Source: Janthinobacterium sp. 67 (GTDB lineage: Bacteria > Pseudomonadota > Gammaproteobacteria > Burkholderiales > Burkholderiaceae_D). Taken from it: a stretch of DNA of 64,000 bases. The notes beneath the pieces are model-generated. The model did not search any database and was not told the DNA's origin. It saw only the letters and a list, made by a program, of their open reading frames with translations. Where the stretch lies: contig NZ_PGES01000001.1 of NCBI RefSeq assembly GCF_002797895.1, positions 806,001-870,000 of the forward strand, written 5' to 3'. Shown piece by piece: positions 27,895-36,596 of the stretch (position 1 is its first letter; each line of letters begins with the position of its first letter). Position numbers and translations under genes: made by a program.

Positions 27895-28655
27895 TGGCGG
27901 AGATTCCTGACGATAGCGCAGCCTTGCTGCAACTGCTGAGTACGCCCGGCAACGCCGTCTTCTTCGACTTCGACGGCACCCTCGTCGACCTGGCGCCCAC
28001 GCCCGACGGCGTGCGCCTGGAAGCGGGCGTGGTCGACGCGCTGATGCTGCTGGCGCGCTGGCATGGCGGCGCATTGGCCCTCGTTTCCGGCCGCCCCGTG
28101 GCGCAGATCGACGCCATGTTGGCGCCCCTGATCCTGCCCGTGGCCGGCGTGCATGGCGTGGAGCGGCGCGGCGCCGATGGCACGCGGCATGTGGCGGCCA
28201 CGCCCGACGTATCGCTCGTGCTGGCCCATGCCCGCGCGCTGGCGGCGAGGTACCCCGGCTTGCTGGTGGAACACAAGCGCGGCGCCGTGGCCCTGCATTA
28301 CCGTCTCGCGCCGGAACTGGAGCAGCTGTGCCTGCAGGAAATGACGGTGGCCGTGCAAGCGTGCCCCGGTCTTTTGCTGTTGCATGGCAAAATGGTTCTG
28401 GAAGCCAAGCCGGCCGCCACGGACAAGGGCGGCGCCATCGCCGCCTTCATGGCCGAGGCGCCGTTCAAGGGACGCCGGCCCGTGTTCGCGGGCGACGATA
28501 CCACCGACGAGGCAGGCTTTGTCTATGTTCAACAAATTGGGGGGCGGGGCGTGAAAGTGGGCAGCGGCCCCAGCGCCGCCAGCCTGCGCCTGGCCAGCCC
28601 GGACGTCTTGCGCACCGTATTGCTGGCCGCGTCCGTATCCCCGTTCAAGGAGTAG
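27894..28655 (+). CDS. otsB: Trehalose-6-phosphate phosphatase
   Basis: A 253-residue HAD-superfamily phosphatase that releases trehalose from trehalose-6-phosphate. Motif I is FFDFDGTLVDLAPTPDG (nucleophile Asp), motif II lies in ALVSGRPVAQID, and motif IV is VFAGDDTTDEAGF; KGGAIAAFM provides the conserved Lys region. Coupled to otsA upstream (one-base overlap) and followed after three bases by the GH15 gene, making a three-gene operon. Confidence 0.92.
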   Translation: MAEIPDDSAALLQLLSTPGNAVFFDFDGTLVDLAPTPDGVRLEAGVVDALMLLARWHGGALALVSGRPVAQIDAMLAPLILPVAGVHGVERRGADGTRHVAATPDVSLVLAHARALAARYPGLLVEHKRGAVALHYRLAPELEQLCLQEMTVAVQACPGLLLLHGKMVLEAKPAATDKGGAIAAFMAEAPFKGRRPVFAGDDTTDEAGFVYVQQIGGRGVKVGSGPSAASLRLASPDVLRTVLLAASVSPFKE

Positions 28656-28658
28656 CCG

Positions 28659-30500
28659 ATGACGACATCGTATGACACCCCCAGCGGCGCCAACGCGCCC
28701 GCCGCCAGTGCGCCACCGGCGCAAGCGTCGCTCAATTGCGGCGTGGTGGGCAATTGCGCCTTCAGCGCCCTGATCGACCAGGCGGGGCAGGTCGTCTGGT
28801 CCTGCCTGCCCCGTTTCGATGGCGACCCCGTCTTCAATACCTTGCTGGACGACACGGAAAACGGCAGCGTGTGGGCCATCGACATCGAGAATTTTGCCCG
28901 CAGCGAACAGTTCTATGAACCGAACACGGCCGTGCTGCGCACGCGGCTGTACGACAAGGATGGGCGCGGCGTGGAAATCACGGACTTCGCGCCCCGCTTC
29001 CTCAGCCGCGACCGCATGTTCCGCCCGCTGATGCTGATCCGCCGCGTGCGTCCGCTCGACCACGCCGTGCGCATCCGCGTGCGCCTGCGCCCCCGCTACG
29101 ACTGGGGCAAGCTGGCGCCGCAGGTCACGCAGGGCAGCCACCACATCCGCTACGTGGGGCCGGAACAGACCTTGCGCCTGAATACCGATGTTTCGCTCAA
29201 CTATGTGCTGAGCGAAACGTATTTCGTGCTGGGCGGCACGGCCAACTTCCTGCTGGGTCCCGATGAAACCTTGGCCGGCGGCATCGACGAGACGGCGCGC
29301 ATCTTCGAAAAGGAAACCATCAACTACTGGCGCACCTACACGCGCCGCCTGGCCGTGCCGCTGGAATGGCAGGACGTGGTCATCCGCGCGGCCATTACAT
29401 TAAAACTGTCTTTATATGAGGATACGGGCGCCATCATCGCCGCCATGACGACGAGCATCCCGGAAGCGCCCGGCAGCAGCCGCAACTGGGATTACCGCTA
29501 CTGCTGGCTGCGCGACGCCTTCTTTGTCGTGCGCGCACTCAATAGTTTGTCCGAAGTGGGCACGATGGAAGAATATTTGCGCTGGCTGACGAATATCGTC
29601 GCCCGCTCGAAAGGCGGCCACATCCAGCCCCTGTACGGCATCGGCCTGGAAGAGCAGTTGCCCGAATCCATGCTCGAGCACTTGCCCGGCTACCGCGGCA
29701 ATGGCCCCGTGCGCGTGGGCAACCAGGCGCAGGAACATTTCCAGCACGACGTCTATGGCAACATCGTCCTGGGTGCGGCGCAGGCTTTCCTCGACCATCG
29801 ATTGTTCCACCGGGGCGGAAAAGCCGAGTTCGCCGCACTGGAAGCCGTGGGCGACCAGGCTTTCAAATTGCACGCGGAACCGGACGCGGGCATGTGGGAG
29901 CTGCGCACGCGGGCCAGGGTCCACACCTCGTCCATGCTGATGAGCTGGGCCGCCTGCGACCGCCTGGCCAAGGTCGCCCATACACTGGGCTTGCCGGACC
30001 GCGCCGAGCATTGGAACAGCCGCGCCGTGCTGATCCGTGAACGCCTGCTGCGCGAAGCGTGGAGCGAGGAACGCCAGGCCTTCGCGGAAAGCCTGGGCGG
30101 GCGCGACCTCGACGCCTCCGTGCTGCTGATGGCGGAAGTCAACTTCATCGACCCCATGGACCCCCGTTTCATCGCCACCGTCGACGCGCTGGAAGCCTCG
30201 CTGTGCGACGGCCCCTACATGCGCCGCTACGAAGCGCCCGACGACTTCGGCAAACCGGAAACGGCCTTCAACATCTGCACCTTCTGGCGCATCGACGCCC
30301 TGGCCCGCATCGGCAGGAAGGACGAAGCGCGCAAGATCTTCGAAACCATGCTGCTGGCGCGCAACCACCTGGGTTTGCTGTCGGAGGATACGCATCCCGT
30401 GACGGGCGAGATGTGGGGCAATTTTCCGCAGACGTATTCGATGGTGGGCCTCATCAACTGCGCCGTGCGCTTGTCGGCGCCTTGGGATAGCGCGGTGTAA
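28659..30500 (+). CDS. Glycoside hydrolase family 15 protein
   Basis: A 613-residue (alpha/alpha)6-barrel hydrolase. Signature stretches are the N-terminal IGNCAFSAL-like block (GVVGNCAFSALIDQAGQVVW), PGSSRNWDYRYCWLRDAFFV around the first catalytic region, and LLSEDTHPVTGEMWGNFPQT with the second catalytic Glu. The family includes glucoamylases and trehalases. Position directly behind otsAB suggests it acts on trehalose or related alpha-glucans, perhaps recycling the product; this is inference. AAGGAG lies before the ATG. Confidence 0.9.
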   Translation: MTTSYDTPSGANAPAASAPPAQASLNCGVVGNCAFSALIDQAGQVVWSCLPRFDGDPVFNTLLDDTENGSVWAIDIENFARSEQFYEPNTAVLRTRLYDKDGRGVEITDFAPRFLSRDRMFRPLMLIRRVRPLDHAVRIRVRLRPRYDWGKLAPQVTQGSHHIRYVGPEQTLRLNTDVSLNYVLSETYFVLGGTANFLLGPDETLAGGIDETARIFEKETINYWRTYTRRLAVPLEWQDVVIRAAITLKLSLYEDTGAIIAAMTTSIPEAPGSSRNWDYRYCWLRDAFFVVRALNSLSEVGTMEEYLRWLTNIVARSKGGHIQPLYGIGLEEQLPESMLEHLPGYRGNGPVRVGNQAQEHFQHDVYGNIVLGAAQAFLDHRLFHRGGKAEFAALEAVGDQAFKLHAEPDAGMWELRTRARVHTSSMLMSWAACDRLAKVAHTLGLPDRAEHWNSRAVLIRERLLREAWSEERQAFAESLGGRDLDASVLLMAEVNFIDPMDPRFIATVDALEASLCDGPYMRRYEAPDDFGKPETAFNICTFWRIDALARIGRKDEARKIFETMLLARNHLGLLSEDTHPVTGEMWGNFPQTYSMVGLINCAVRLSAPWDSAV

Positions 30501-30522
30501 GCTCACCCCAAAAGCAAGTTCC

Positions 30523-30549
30523 GGGGTCGGACCCTCAGGGTCCGACCCC
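30523..30549. repeat. 27-bp palindrome (GGGTCCGACCCC repeat family)
   Basis: Perfect inverted repeat, GGGGTCGGACCC - TCA - GGGTCCGACCCC, lying between the convergent GH15 and mdcR genes. The right arm matches 2342-2353. It can fold into a very stable hairpin in either orientation, so it may double as a bidirectional terminator, although no T tract follows. Confidence 0.75.
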
Positions 30550-30572
30550 AGTCCTTTCAGGGTTAAGGGTAA

Positions 30573-31493
30573 TCATGCGCCAGCAGGTTCGCGCCGTCCA
30601 TACAACCGGCACTCCGCCGCCAGCGCCAGCAAATTCGCATCGCGCTCGCGGCTGCTCAGCATCAGCAGGGTGATTTGCTGGTGCGAGCCGTAGCGCGCGT
30701 CCAGCGGCAGCAGTTCGATGCGCGAGCTGAAGGCGCGCACGCGGCCCGGCAGCAGACTGTAGCCGATGCCGCCGCTGACCAGGTTGATCAGCGAGAAGAT
30801 GTCGCCCACGCGCATGGCCGTGTCGGGCACGAATCCCGCCAGGTCGAACGCGTGGTTGAAGCTTTGCGAGGTGACGAAGCCTTCGTTCAGCGTGACGAAT
30901 TTGTCGTCGCGCAGCAGCTGCAAGTCCACCGAGGCGGCGCCCGCATAGGGCGAGGCTAGCGGCGCGGCCAGGTAGACGTCGTCCTGGAACAGGGGCACGG
31001 CCACCAATCCCGGGTGCTGTTCTTCTTCCTGCACGCCGACGATGATGGCGTCCAGCCTGCCGTCGGCCAGGCTTTGCAGCAGTTCGCGGTTCGAGCCCAG
31101 GGTCAGGTCGATGTCGAGGCCGGGCCGGCGCAGCTTCAGGGCGATCACCAGTTGCGGGATGCAGTGCAGGGTCAAGGAATACAGCGAGCCGATCTTCAGG
31201 CGCACGGGGTTGATGCCCGACATTTCGCGCACCTTGCGCACGCCTTCCTCGCACTCGGCCAGCGCGCGCCGCGCCGATTCGGCAAAGGTGTAGGCCGCAT
31301 GCAGGGGGATCAGGCTGCGGCCCTCGCGCTTGAACAGGGGGCAGCGCAAGCCGTCTTCCAGCGAGTGCAGGGCGCGGTGCACGCTGACCGTGCTCTGGCC
31401 CAGCGCGTCGGCCACCCGCGCCAGATTGTTCAATTCCATAAAGCTGAGAAAAACCTCGAGTTTTTTCAAGGTGATTTCTTCATTGATGGCCAT
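30573..31493 (-). CDS. mdcR: LysR-family regulator of malonate utilisation
   Basis: A 306-residue LysR-type regulator with HTH at residues about 10-65 (LKKLEVFLSFMELNNLARVA, then GQSTVSVHRALHSLEDGLRC) and a periplasmic-binding-like effector domain. Divergent from mdcA with 119 bases between start codons, the usual place for MdcR. The perfect inverted repeat at 31514-31538, 21 bases from its start codon, is the likely operator and would also give autoregulation. Presumed co-inducer is malonate or malonyl-thioester. GAGG precedes the ATG. Confidence 0.88.
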   Translation of the reverse strand: MAINEEITLKKLEVFLSFMELNNLARVADALGQSTVSVHRALHSLEDGLRCPLFKREGRSLIPLHAAYTFAESARRALAECEEGVRKVREMSGINPVRLKIGSLYSLTLHCIPQLVIALKLRRPGLDIDLTLGSNRELLQSLADGRLDAIIVGVQEEEQHPGLVAVPLFQDDVYLAAPLASPYAGAASVDLQLLRDDKFVTLNEGFVTSQSFNHAFDLAGFVPDTAMRVGDIFSLINLVSGGIGYSLLPGRVRAFSSRIELLPLDARYGSHQQITLLMLSSRERDANLLALAAECRLYGRREPAGA

Positions 31494-31513
31494 GGTTAGC
31501 CTCTTTCAAGGGA

Positions 31514-31538
31514 GTTCATTAACTTCAGGGTAATGAAC
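31514..31538. promoter_or_regulatory. Candidate MdcR operator
   Basis: A perfect inverted repeat, GTTCATTA (31514-31521) and TAATGAAC (31531-31538), separated by nine bases, in the divergent mdcR-mdcA gap. Size and position suit a LysR-type recognition site. It lies 74 bases before the mdcA start. Confidence 0.7.
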
Positions 31539-31612
31539 ATGGTAACAGGTTGATTGTCGCGTCTCCGTTTTGGCTCTATCGTCAGGGTTCGATAGCTCAA
31601 TTCGGAGGCAAG

Positions 31613-33286
31613 ATGTCAACCGCCACAGCAGCGCCAGCGCAGCGGCAAAAACAATGGGACACGCGGCGCACCGAGAAGCGCCGCCGCCTGGAAGCCGTGC
31701 GCCAGTACGCGAGCGGCCCCGTGCTGCAGCAGGGCGACATGGTCGCCGTGCTCGAAGCCCTGCTGGCGCCGGGCGACCGCGTCGTCCTCGAAGGCAATAA
31801 CCAGAAGCAGGCCGACTTCCTCGCCCGCATGCTGACCCAGGTCAACCCTGACAAGATCCACCGTCTGCACCTGATCATGCCCAGCGTCAGCCTGCCCGAA
31901 CACCTGGACCTGTTCGAGCGGGGCATCGCCCGCAAGCTCGATTTCTCGTTTGCCGGCACGCAAAGCCTGCGCATCGCCCAGTTCCTGCAGGACGGCTTGC
32001 TCGAGGTGGGCGCCATCCACACCTATATCGAACTGTATGCGCGCCTGTTCGTCGACCTCACGCCCAACGTCGTCATGGTGGCCGGCTACATGGCCGACCG
32101 CCAGGGCAATCTGTACACGGGCCCCAGCACCGAGGACACGCCCACTTTGGTGGAATCGGCCGCCTTCCGCGACGGCATCGTCATCGCCCAGGTCAACCAG
32201 ATCGTCGACGACGTCAGCGACCTGCCACGCGTCGACGTGCCCGGCTCGTGGATCGATTTCGTCGTGCAGTCCGACAAACCATTTTTCATCGAACCGCTGT
32301 TTACCCGCGACCCGCGCGTGATCAAGCCCGTGCACGTGCTGATGGCCATGATGGCGATCCGCGGCGTGTATGAAAAACACCAGGTGCAGTCGCTCAATCA
32401 CGGCATCGGTTTCAATACGGCCGCCATCGAGCTGATTCTGCCCACGTATGGTGAGCAATTGGGCTTGAAGGGCAAGATCTGCCGCAACTGGGTGCTCAAT
32501 CCCCACCCGACCCTGATACCCGCCATCGAGACGGGCTGGGTCGAAAGCGTGCACTGCTTCGGCGCGGAGCTGGGCATGGAAGGTTATGCGGCTGCGCGGC
32601 CCGACGTGTTCTTTACGGGCCGCGACGGCTCCATGCGCTCGAACCGCGCCCTGTGCCAGCTGGCCGGCCAGTACGCGGTCGACCTGTTCATCGGCGCCAC
32701 CTTGCAGATGGATGGCGTAGGTAACTCGTCCACCGTGACGAATGGCCGGCTGGCCGGCTTTGGCGGCGCGCCGAACATGGGGCACGACCCGCATGGCCGG
32801 CGCCATCCGACGCCGGCCTGGCTGGACCTGATCGAGACGGACGATCCGCTCGCGCGCGGCAAGAAGCTGGTGGTGCAGATGGTCGAAACGTTCCAGGATG
32901 GCGGCCAGCCGACGATCGTCGAATCGCTCGATGCCGTGGCCGTGGGGCAGGCCAGCGGCATGCCGCTGGCGCCCGTGATGATCTATGGCGACGACGTCAC
33001 CCACGTGCTGACGGAAGAGGGCATCGCCTACCTGTACAAGGCCCGGTCGCTCGACGAGCGCAAGGCCATGCTGGCGGCGGTCGCCGGCGTGACGCCCATC
33101 GGCCTGCGCCACGACCCGAAGACGACGGCCAAATTGCGCGCCGACGGCCTGATCGCGCTGCCCGAGGACATCGGCGTGCAGCGCGGCGCGGCGAACCGCT
33201 CGCTGCTGGCCGCGAAAAGCATCGCCGACCTGGTCGAATGGTCGGACGGCCTGTATCAACCACCCGCCAAATTCAGGAGCTGGTAA
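31613..33286 (+). CDS. mdcA: Malonate decarboxylase alpha subunit (acetyl-ACP:malonate ACP transferase)
   Basis: A 557-residue subunit that swaps acetyl for malonyl on the MdcC carrier in the biotin-independent malonate decarboxylase. Recognised from the CoA-transferase-like sequence (LQQGDMVAVLEALLAPGDRV, HLIMPSVSLPEHLDLFERGI, EMGAELG-like GAELGMEGYAAARPD, VTNGRLAGFGGAPNMGHDPH). GGAGG precedes the ATG at 31613; an in-frame start 63 bases upstream is unlikely. The stop codon overlaps the mdcB start by one base. First gene of a nine-gene operon controlled from the mdcR-mdcA gap. Confidence 0.95.
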   Translation: MSTATAAPAQRQKQWDTRRTEKRRRLEAVRQYASGPVLQQGDMVAVLEALLAPGDRVVLEGNNQKQADFLARMLTQVNPDKIHRLHLIMPSVSLPEHLDLFERGIARKLDFSFAGTQSLRIAQFLQDGLLEVGAIHTYIELYARLFVDLTPNVVMVAGYMADRQGNLYTGPSTEDTPTLVESAAFRDGIVIAQVNQIVDDVSDLPRVDVPGSWIDFVVQSDKPFFIEPLFTRDPRVIKPVHVLMAMMAIRGVYEKHQVQSLNHGIGFNTAAIELILPTYGEQLGLKGKICRNWVLNPHPTLIPAIETGWVESVHCFGAELGMEGYAAARPDVFFTGRDGSMRSNRALCQLAGQYAVDLFIGATLQMDGVGNSSTVTNGRLAGFGGAPNMGHDPHGRRHPTPAWLDLIETDDPLARGKKLVVQMVETFQDGGQPTIVESLDAVAVGQASGMPLAPVMIYGDDVTHVLTEEGIAYLYKARSLDERKAMLAAVAGVTPIGLRHDPKTTAKLRADGLIALPEDIGVQRGAANRSLLAAKSIADLVEWSDGLYQPPAKFRSW

Positions 33287-34173
33287 TGATTGCAATAAGC
33301 ACAATGATGACGATGACACCGGTGCGGGAACGCTGCGCCACGTTGGGACGGCAAGTGCTGCAGGCGCTGCTCGATGAAGTGACCTTGACGCCGAAACCGG
33401 GCCTGGTCGATTTGCGCAGCCGTGGCGCGCATACGGACTTGAACTGGGCCCTGATGTGCCATTCGGCCTGCGTGCTGGAGCCCGTGTTTGCCGCCATGGC
33501 CGACGCCGGCGCGCGCAGTGAAGACGACGACCTGCTGCGCCAGCGCATCGGCGCCATCGGCCGCGACGGCGAGGCGCTGATGCTGGCAGCGACGGGCGGC
33601 GTGAACACGCACCGGGGCGCCATCTGGGCGCTGGGCCTCCTGGTGACGGCGGCGGCGCAGCAGGGCGCGCGCGGCGCGTCGCTGGCACCAACAGCCGTGG
33701 CGGCGCGGGCCGGCGCGCTGGCCCGTTTGCACGACCGCGGCGCGCCTGGCGCCACCGGCAACAAGGGCGAGCTGGCCTGCCGCCAGTATCAGGTCGACGG
33801 CGCGCGGGGCCAGGCCCGCGCCGGCTTTCCCCTGGTGACGGGTGCCGGATTGCCCGCCTTGCACGCCTCGCGGGCACGCGGCGACAACGAAACGACGGCG
33901 CGCCTGAACGCCTTGCTGGCGATAGTCAGCCAGCTCGACGACACCTGCGTGCTGTCGCGCGGCGGCGAGCCGGCTTTGCTGGCACTGCAAACGGGTGCGG
34001 CGCGGGTGCTGGCGGCCGGCGGCGCGGCCACGGCCGCCGGTACCGAAGCGCTGCTGGCCCTGGAAGCGGTGGCGCTGGCGCGGGGCGTGTCGCCGGGCGG
34101 CGCGGCCGATCTGCTGGCGGCCACTCTGTTCCTTGACCGATTGACACAAGGAGAAGCGCATGGAAACGCGTGA
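33286..34173 (+). CDS. mdcB: Triphosphoribosyl-dephospho-CoA synthase
   Basis: Makes 2'-(5''-triphosphoribosyl)-3'-dephospho-CoA from ATP and dephospho-CoA, the precursor of the MdcC prosthetic group. The 295-residue protein belongs to the CitG/MdcB family: ALLDEVTLTPKPGLVDLRSRGAH, DLNWALMCHSA, GGVNTHRGAIWALGLL, GATGNKGELA. Start at 33286 overlaps the mdcA stop (TAATG), and its 3' end overlaps mdcC by 14 bases, implying tight coupling. The MTMTPVRER region offers alternative ATGs a few codons in. Confidence 0.92.
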   Translation: MIAISTMMTMTPVRERCATLGRQVLQALLDEVTLTPKPGLVDLRSRGAHTDLNWALMCHSACVLEPVFAAMADAGARSEDDDLLRQRIGAIGRDGEALMLAATGGVNTHRGAIWALGLLVTAAAQQGARGASLAPTAVAARAGALARLHDRGAPGATGNKGELACRQYQVDGARGQARAGFPLVTGAGLPALHASRARGDNETTARLNALLAIVSQLDDTCVLSRGGEPALLALQTGAARVLAAGGAATAAGTEALLALEAVALARGVSPGGAADLLAATLFLDRLTQGEAHGNA

Positions 34174-34468
34174 CTATATATTCCCGGCCGGGCCGTCGGC
34201 GTCTAGCCGCGCCCTGGCCGGCGTCGTCGGCTCGGGCGACCTGGAAGTGCTGCTGCAGCCCGGCGACGATGGCGTGACCCGCATCGTCGTCAACACCTCC
34301 GTCGATGGCAAGGGCGCCGTGTGGGATGCGCTGTTGCAGCGGTTATTCGGCGGCGAGCCGCTGCCGGCGACGCACATCGTCATCAACGATTGCGGCGCCA
34401 CGCCGGGCGTGGTGCGCATGCGCATCGAACAAGCGTACGAAGAATTGCAAGCGGGGAGGGCGGCATGA
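34160..34468 (+). CDS. mdcC: Malonate decarboxylase acyl-carrier protein (delta subunit)
   Basis: A 102-residue carrier protein. Ser25 in GVVGSGDLEV corresponds to the serine that carries the phosphoribosyl-dephospho-CoA arm in Klebsiella MdcC. This arm holds the acetyl or malonyl group as a thioester. AAGGAG lies before the ATG. The 5' end overlaps mdcB and the stop overlaps the mdcD start (ATGA), so carrier and decarboxylase subunits are made together. Confidence 0.94.
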   Translation: METRDYIFPAGPSASSRALAGVVGSGDLEVLLQPGDDGVTRIVVNTSVDGKGAVWDALLQRLFGGEPLPATHIVINDCGATPGVVRMRIEQAYEELQAGRAA

Positions 34469-35319
34469 GCACATTGCAGCAATTACTCGAACGCGACAGC
34501 TTCATCGAACGGGGTGCGCGCAGCCGGGCCAAGGCCCTGCTGGATGCGGGCAGCATGCGCGAACTGCTCGACCCGTTCTGCGGCATCGTTTCGCCCTGGC
34601 TGCCGCAACAAGGCGTAACGGCCCAGGCGGACGATGGCGTGGTGGTGGCCAAGGGCCTGTTCGGCGGCCAGCCGGCCGTGGTGCTGGCCATCGAGGGCGC
34701 CTACCAGGGCGGCAGCATGGGGGAAGTGGGCGGTGCGAAAATCGCCGGCGCGCTGGAACTGGCGGCGCGCGACAACCGCGACGGCATACCGATGCGCGCC
34801 GTGATCCTGTTCGAAACGGGCGGCGTACGCCTGCAGGAAGCCAACCTGGGCCTCGCTGCCATTGCCGATATCCATGCGGCCATCGTCGACCTGCGCCGCT
34901 ACCAGCCCGTGATCGGGATTACGGCCGGCACGGTGGGCTGCTACGGGGGCATGTCGATCGCGGCGGGCTTGTGCAGTTACTTGATCGTCACGCGCGAGGC
35001 GCGCCTGGGCCTCAACGGCCCGGCCGTCATCGAGCAGGAGGCGGGCGTGGACGAATTCGACTCGCGCAACAAACCGTTCATCTGGAGCCTGACGGGCGGC
35101 GAGCAGCGCTTCCACAGCGGCCTGGCCGACGCCTACGTGGAAGACGACACGGCGCAGATGCGCGCCACCGTCGCCGAATTGTTCGCGCGCGGCGTGCCGG
35201 AACAGCACCGCAGCAGCCAGGCCGAGGTCTTCCTGGCACGCCTGGCGCAAGTGGACGCCGGCCCGCAAGCCACGCCGCAAGCCGTGCGCGCCATCTACAG
35301 CAAAGGAGTTGCAGCATGA
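34465..35319 (+). CDS. mdcD: Malonate decarboxylase beta subunit
   Basis: A 284-residue crotonase-like (carboxyltransferase beta) subunit. With MdcE it decarboxylates malonyl-S-ACP to acetyl-S-ACP. Oxyanion-hole segments are GGSMGEVGGAKIAGALELA and TAGTVGCYGGMSIAAGLCSY, with ARLGLNGPAVIEQEAGVDEF typical of MdcD. GGGAGG is upstream of the ATG at 34465, which overlaps the mdcC stop by four bases. Cytoplasmic. Confidence 0.94.
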   Translation: MSTLQQLLERDSFIERGARSRAKALLDAGSMRELLDPFCGIVSPWLPQQGVTAQADDGVVVAKGLFGGQPAVVLAIEGAYQGGSMGEVGGAKIAGALELAARDNRDGIPMRAVILFETGGVRLQEANLGLAAIADIHAAIVDLRRYQPVIGITAGTVGCYGGMSIAAGLCSYLIVTREARLGLNGPAVIEQEAGVDEFDSRNKPFIWSLTGGEQRFHSGLADAYVEDDTAQMRATVAELFARGVPEQHRSSQAEVFLARLAQVDAGPQATPQAVRAIYSKGVAA

Positions 35320-36128
35320 ACGCCATCACCGATACGAGCCGGGGCGCCGTCTGGCTCGCGGCCCTGACGCAGCATGCCGCGCCGCTGCCTGATTACCCGT
35401 CTGCCGTGCGCGTGGTCGACGCGCCGCTGGCGGGAGAAACTGCGCGCTACCTTGCCGTGCTGCCCGACCCGGACAACCGTTTTACGCGAGCACGCACGGG
35501 CGAAATCGGCCTGGTCGAGGCATGGCAGCTGGCGCGCGCCGTGCAGCAGGTGGTGCTTGAAGACCACTCGCTGGCCGTGAAACGGCCCATCGTCGCCGTC
35601 ATCGACGTGGCCAGCCAGGCCTACGGCCGGCGCGAAGAAGCGTACGGCATCCACCAGGCGCTGGCCGGCGCGGCAGGCGCTTACGCCGAGGCGCGCCTGG
35701 CCGGCCACCCCGTCATCGGCCTGATCGTCGGCAAGGCCATGTCGGGCGCCTTCCTTGCGCACGGCTACCAGGCCAACCGCCTGATCGCGCTCGACGATCC
35801 GCACGTGATGGTGCATGCGATGGGCAAGGCGTCGGCCGCGCGCATCACCCTGCGCACGGTGGAAGCGCTGGAAGCGCTGGCCGCCAGCATCGCGCCGATG
35901 GCCTACGACATTGGCAACTACGCCACCCTGGGCCTGCTGTGGCAAACCTTGCAAGTGGCGCAGCCTGACGCGCCATCGGCGCAGGACACGGCCGCCGTCG
36001 CGGCCAGCCTGCGGGCGGCCCTGGCCGACATCCGCGCCGATCCGGAGCGCGGCCTGTCCAGCCGCCTGGGCGCGCCGCATCGCCAGGCGTCGGCAAAAGT
36101 CAGGGAGGTGCTGGGGCAGCAGTGGTAG
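35316..36128 (+). CDS. mdcE: Malonate decarboxylase gamma subunit
   Basis: A 270-residue partner of MdcD in the decarboxylase core. Recognised by RPIVAVIDVASQAYGRREEA, GHPVIGLIVGKAMSGAFLAHG and HVMVHAMGKASAARIT. In some bacteria mdcD and mdcE are fused; here they are separate but overlap by four bases (ATGA). AAAGGAG lies before the ATG. 54 bases separate it from madL. Confidence 0.94.
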   Translation: MNAITDTSRGAVWLAALTQHAAPLPDYPSAVRVVDAPLAGETARYLAVLPDPDNRFTRARTGEIGLVEAWQLARAVQQVVLEDHSLAVKRPIVAVIDVASQAYGRREEAYGIHQALAGAAGAYAEARLAGHPVIGLIVGKAMSGAFLAHGYQANRLIALDDPHVMVHAMGKASAARITLRTVEALEALAASIAPMAYDIGNYATLGLLWQTLQVAQPDAPSAQDTAAVAASLRAALADIRADPERGLSSRLGAPHRQASAKVREVLGQQW

Positions 36129-36182
36129 GTGAAACGAAAGAGAAGACTTCAAGTCATTCCATTCCTATAACGGAGACAAATC

Positions 36183-36596
36183 ATGATCATTTACGGAACC
36201 GCACTGCTGGCCCTGTGCCATTTGCTCGGCATCTTCCTGGGCGACCTGCTCGGGCAGCTGATGGGCGTCAAGACCAACGTGGGCGGCGTGGGCATCGCCA
36301 TGCTGCTGCTGATTTGCGCCCGGCTCTACATGCAGCGGCGCGCCTGGCTGCCGCCGATGACGGAGCGGGGCGTCGAATACTGGGGCGCCATGTATATTCC
36401 CGTAGTGGTGGCGATGGCCGCGCAGCAGGACGTGGTGGCGGCCCTGCGTGGCGGGCCGGTGGCCGTGCTGGCCGCCATCGGTTCCGTGCTTGTCTGCGGC
36501 GCCGTGATTTCCGCCATTAATCGCATGGAAAGCCCGGCTGCCGTCGCCGCCGCCGAAGCCGACCCGATGCTGATCAAGGAGCACCGTCATGCTTGA
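36183..36596 (+). CDS. madL: Malonate transporter subunit MadL
   Basis: A 137-residue membrane protein with about four helices. The N-terminus MIIYGTALLALCHLLGIFLG and the block LMGVKTNVGGVGIAMLLLI are typical of MadL. With MadM it forms the two-component, Na+-coupled malonate importer first described in Malonomonas rubra. CGGAGACAAATC precedes the ATG. It overlaps madM by eight bases. Confidence 0.93.
   Translation: MIIYGTALLALCHLLGIFLGDLLGQLMGVKTNVGGVGIAMLLLICARLYMQRRAWLPPMTERGVEYWGAMYIPVVVAMAAQQDVVAALRGGPVAVLAAIGSVLVCGAVISAINRMESPAAVAAAEADPMLIKEHRHA

Noticed and set aside
25621..28074. 817-codon open frame antisense to otsA/otsB
   Set aside because: It mirrors a strongly recognised gene pair; composition (His/Arg/Gln-rich) is that of a high-GC antisense frame and no domain is seen.
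31616..33877. 753-codon open frame antisense to mdcA/mdcB
   Set aside because: Shadow of the malonate genes; low-complexity composition.
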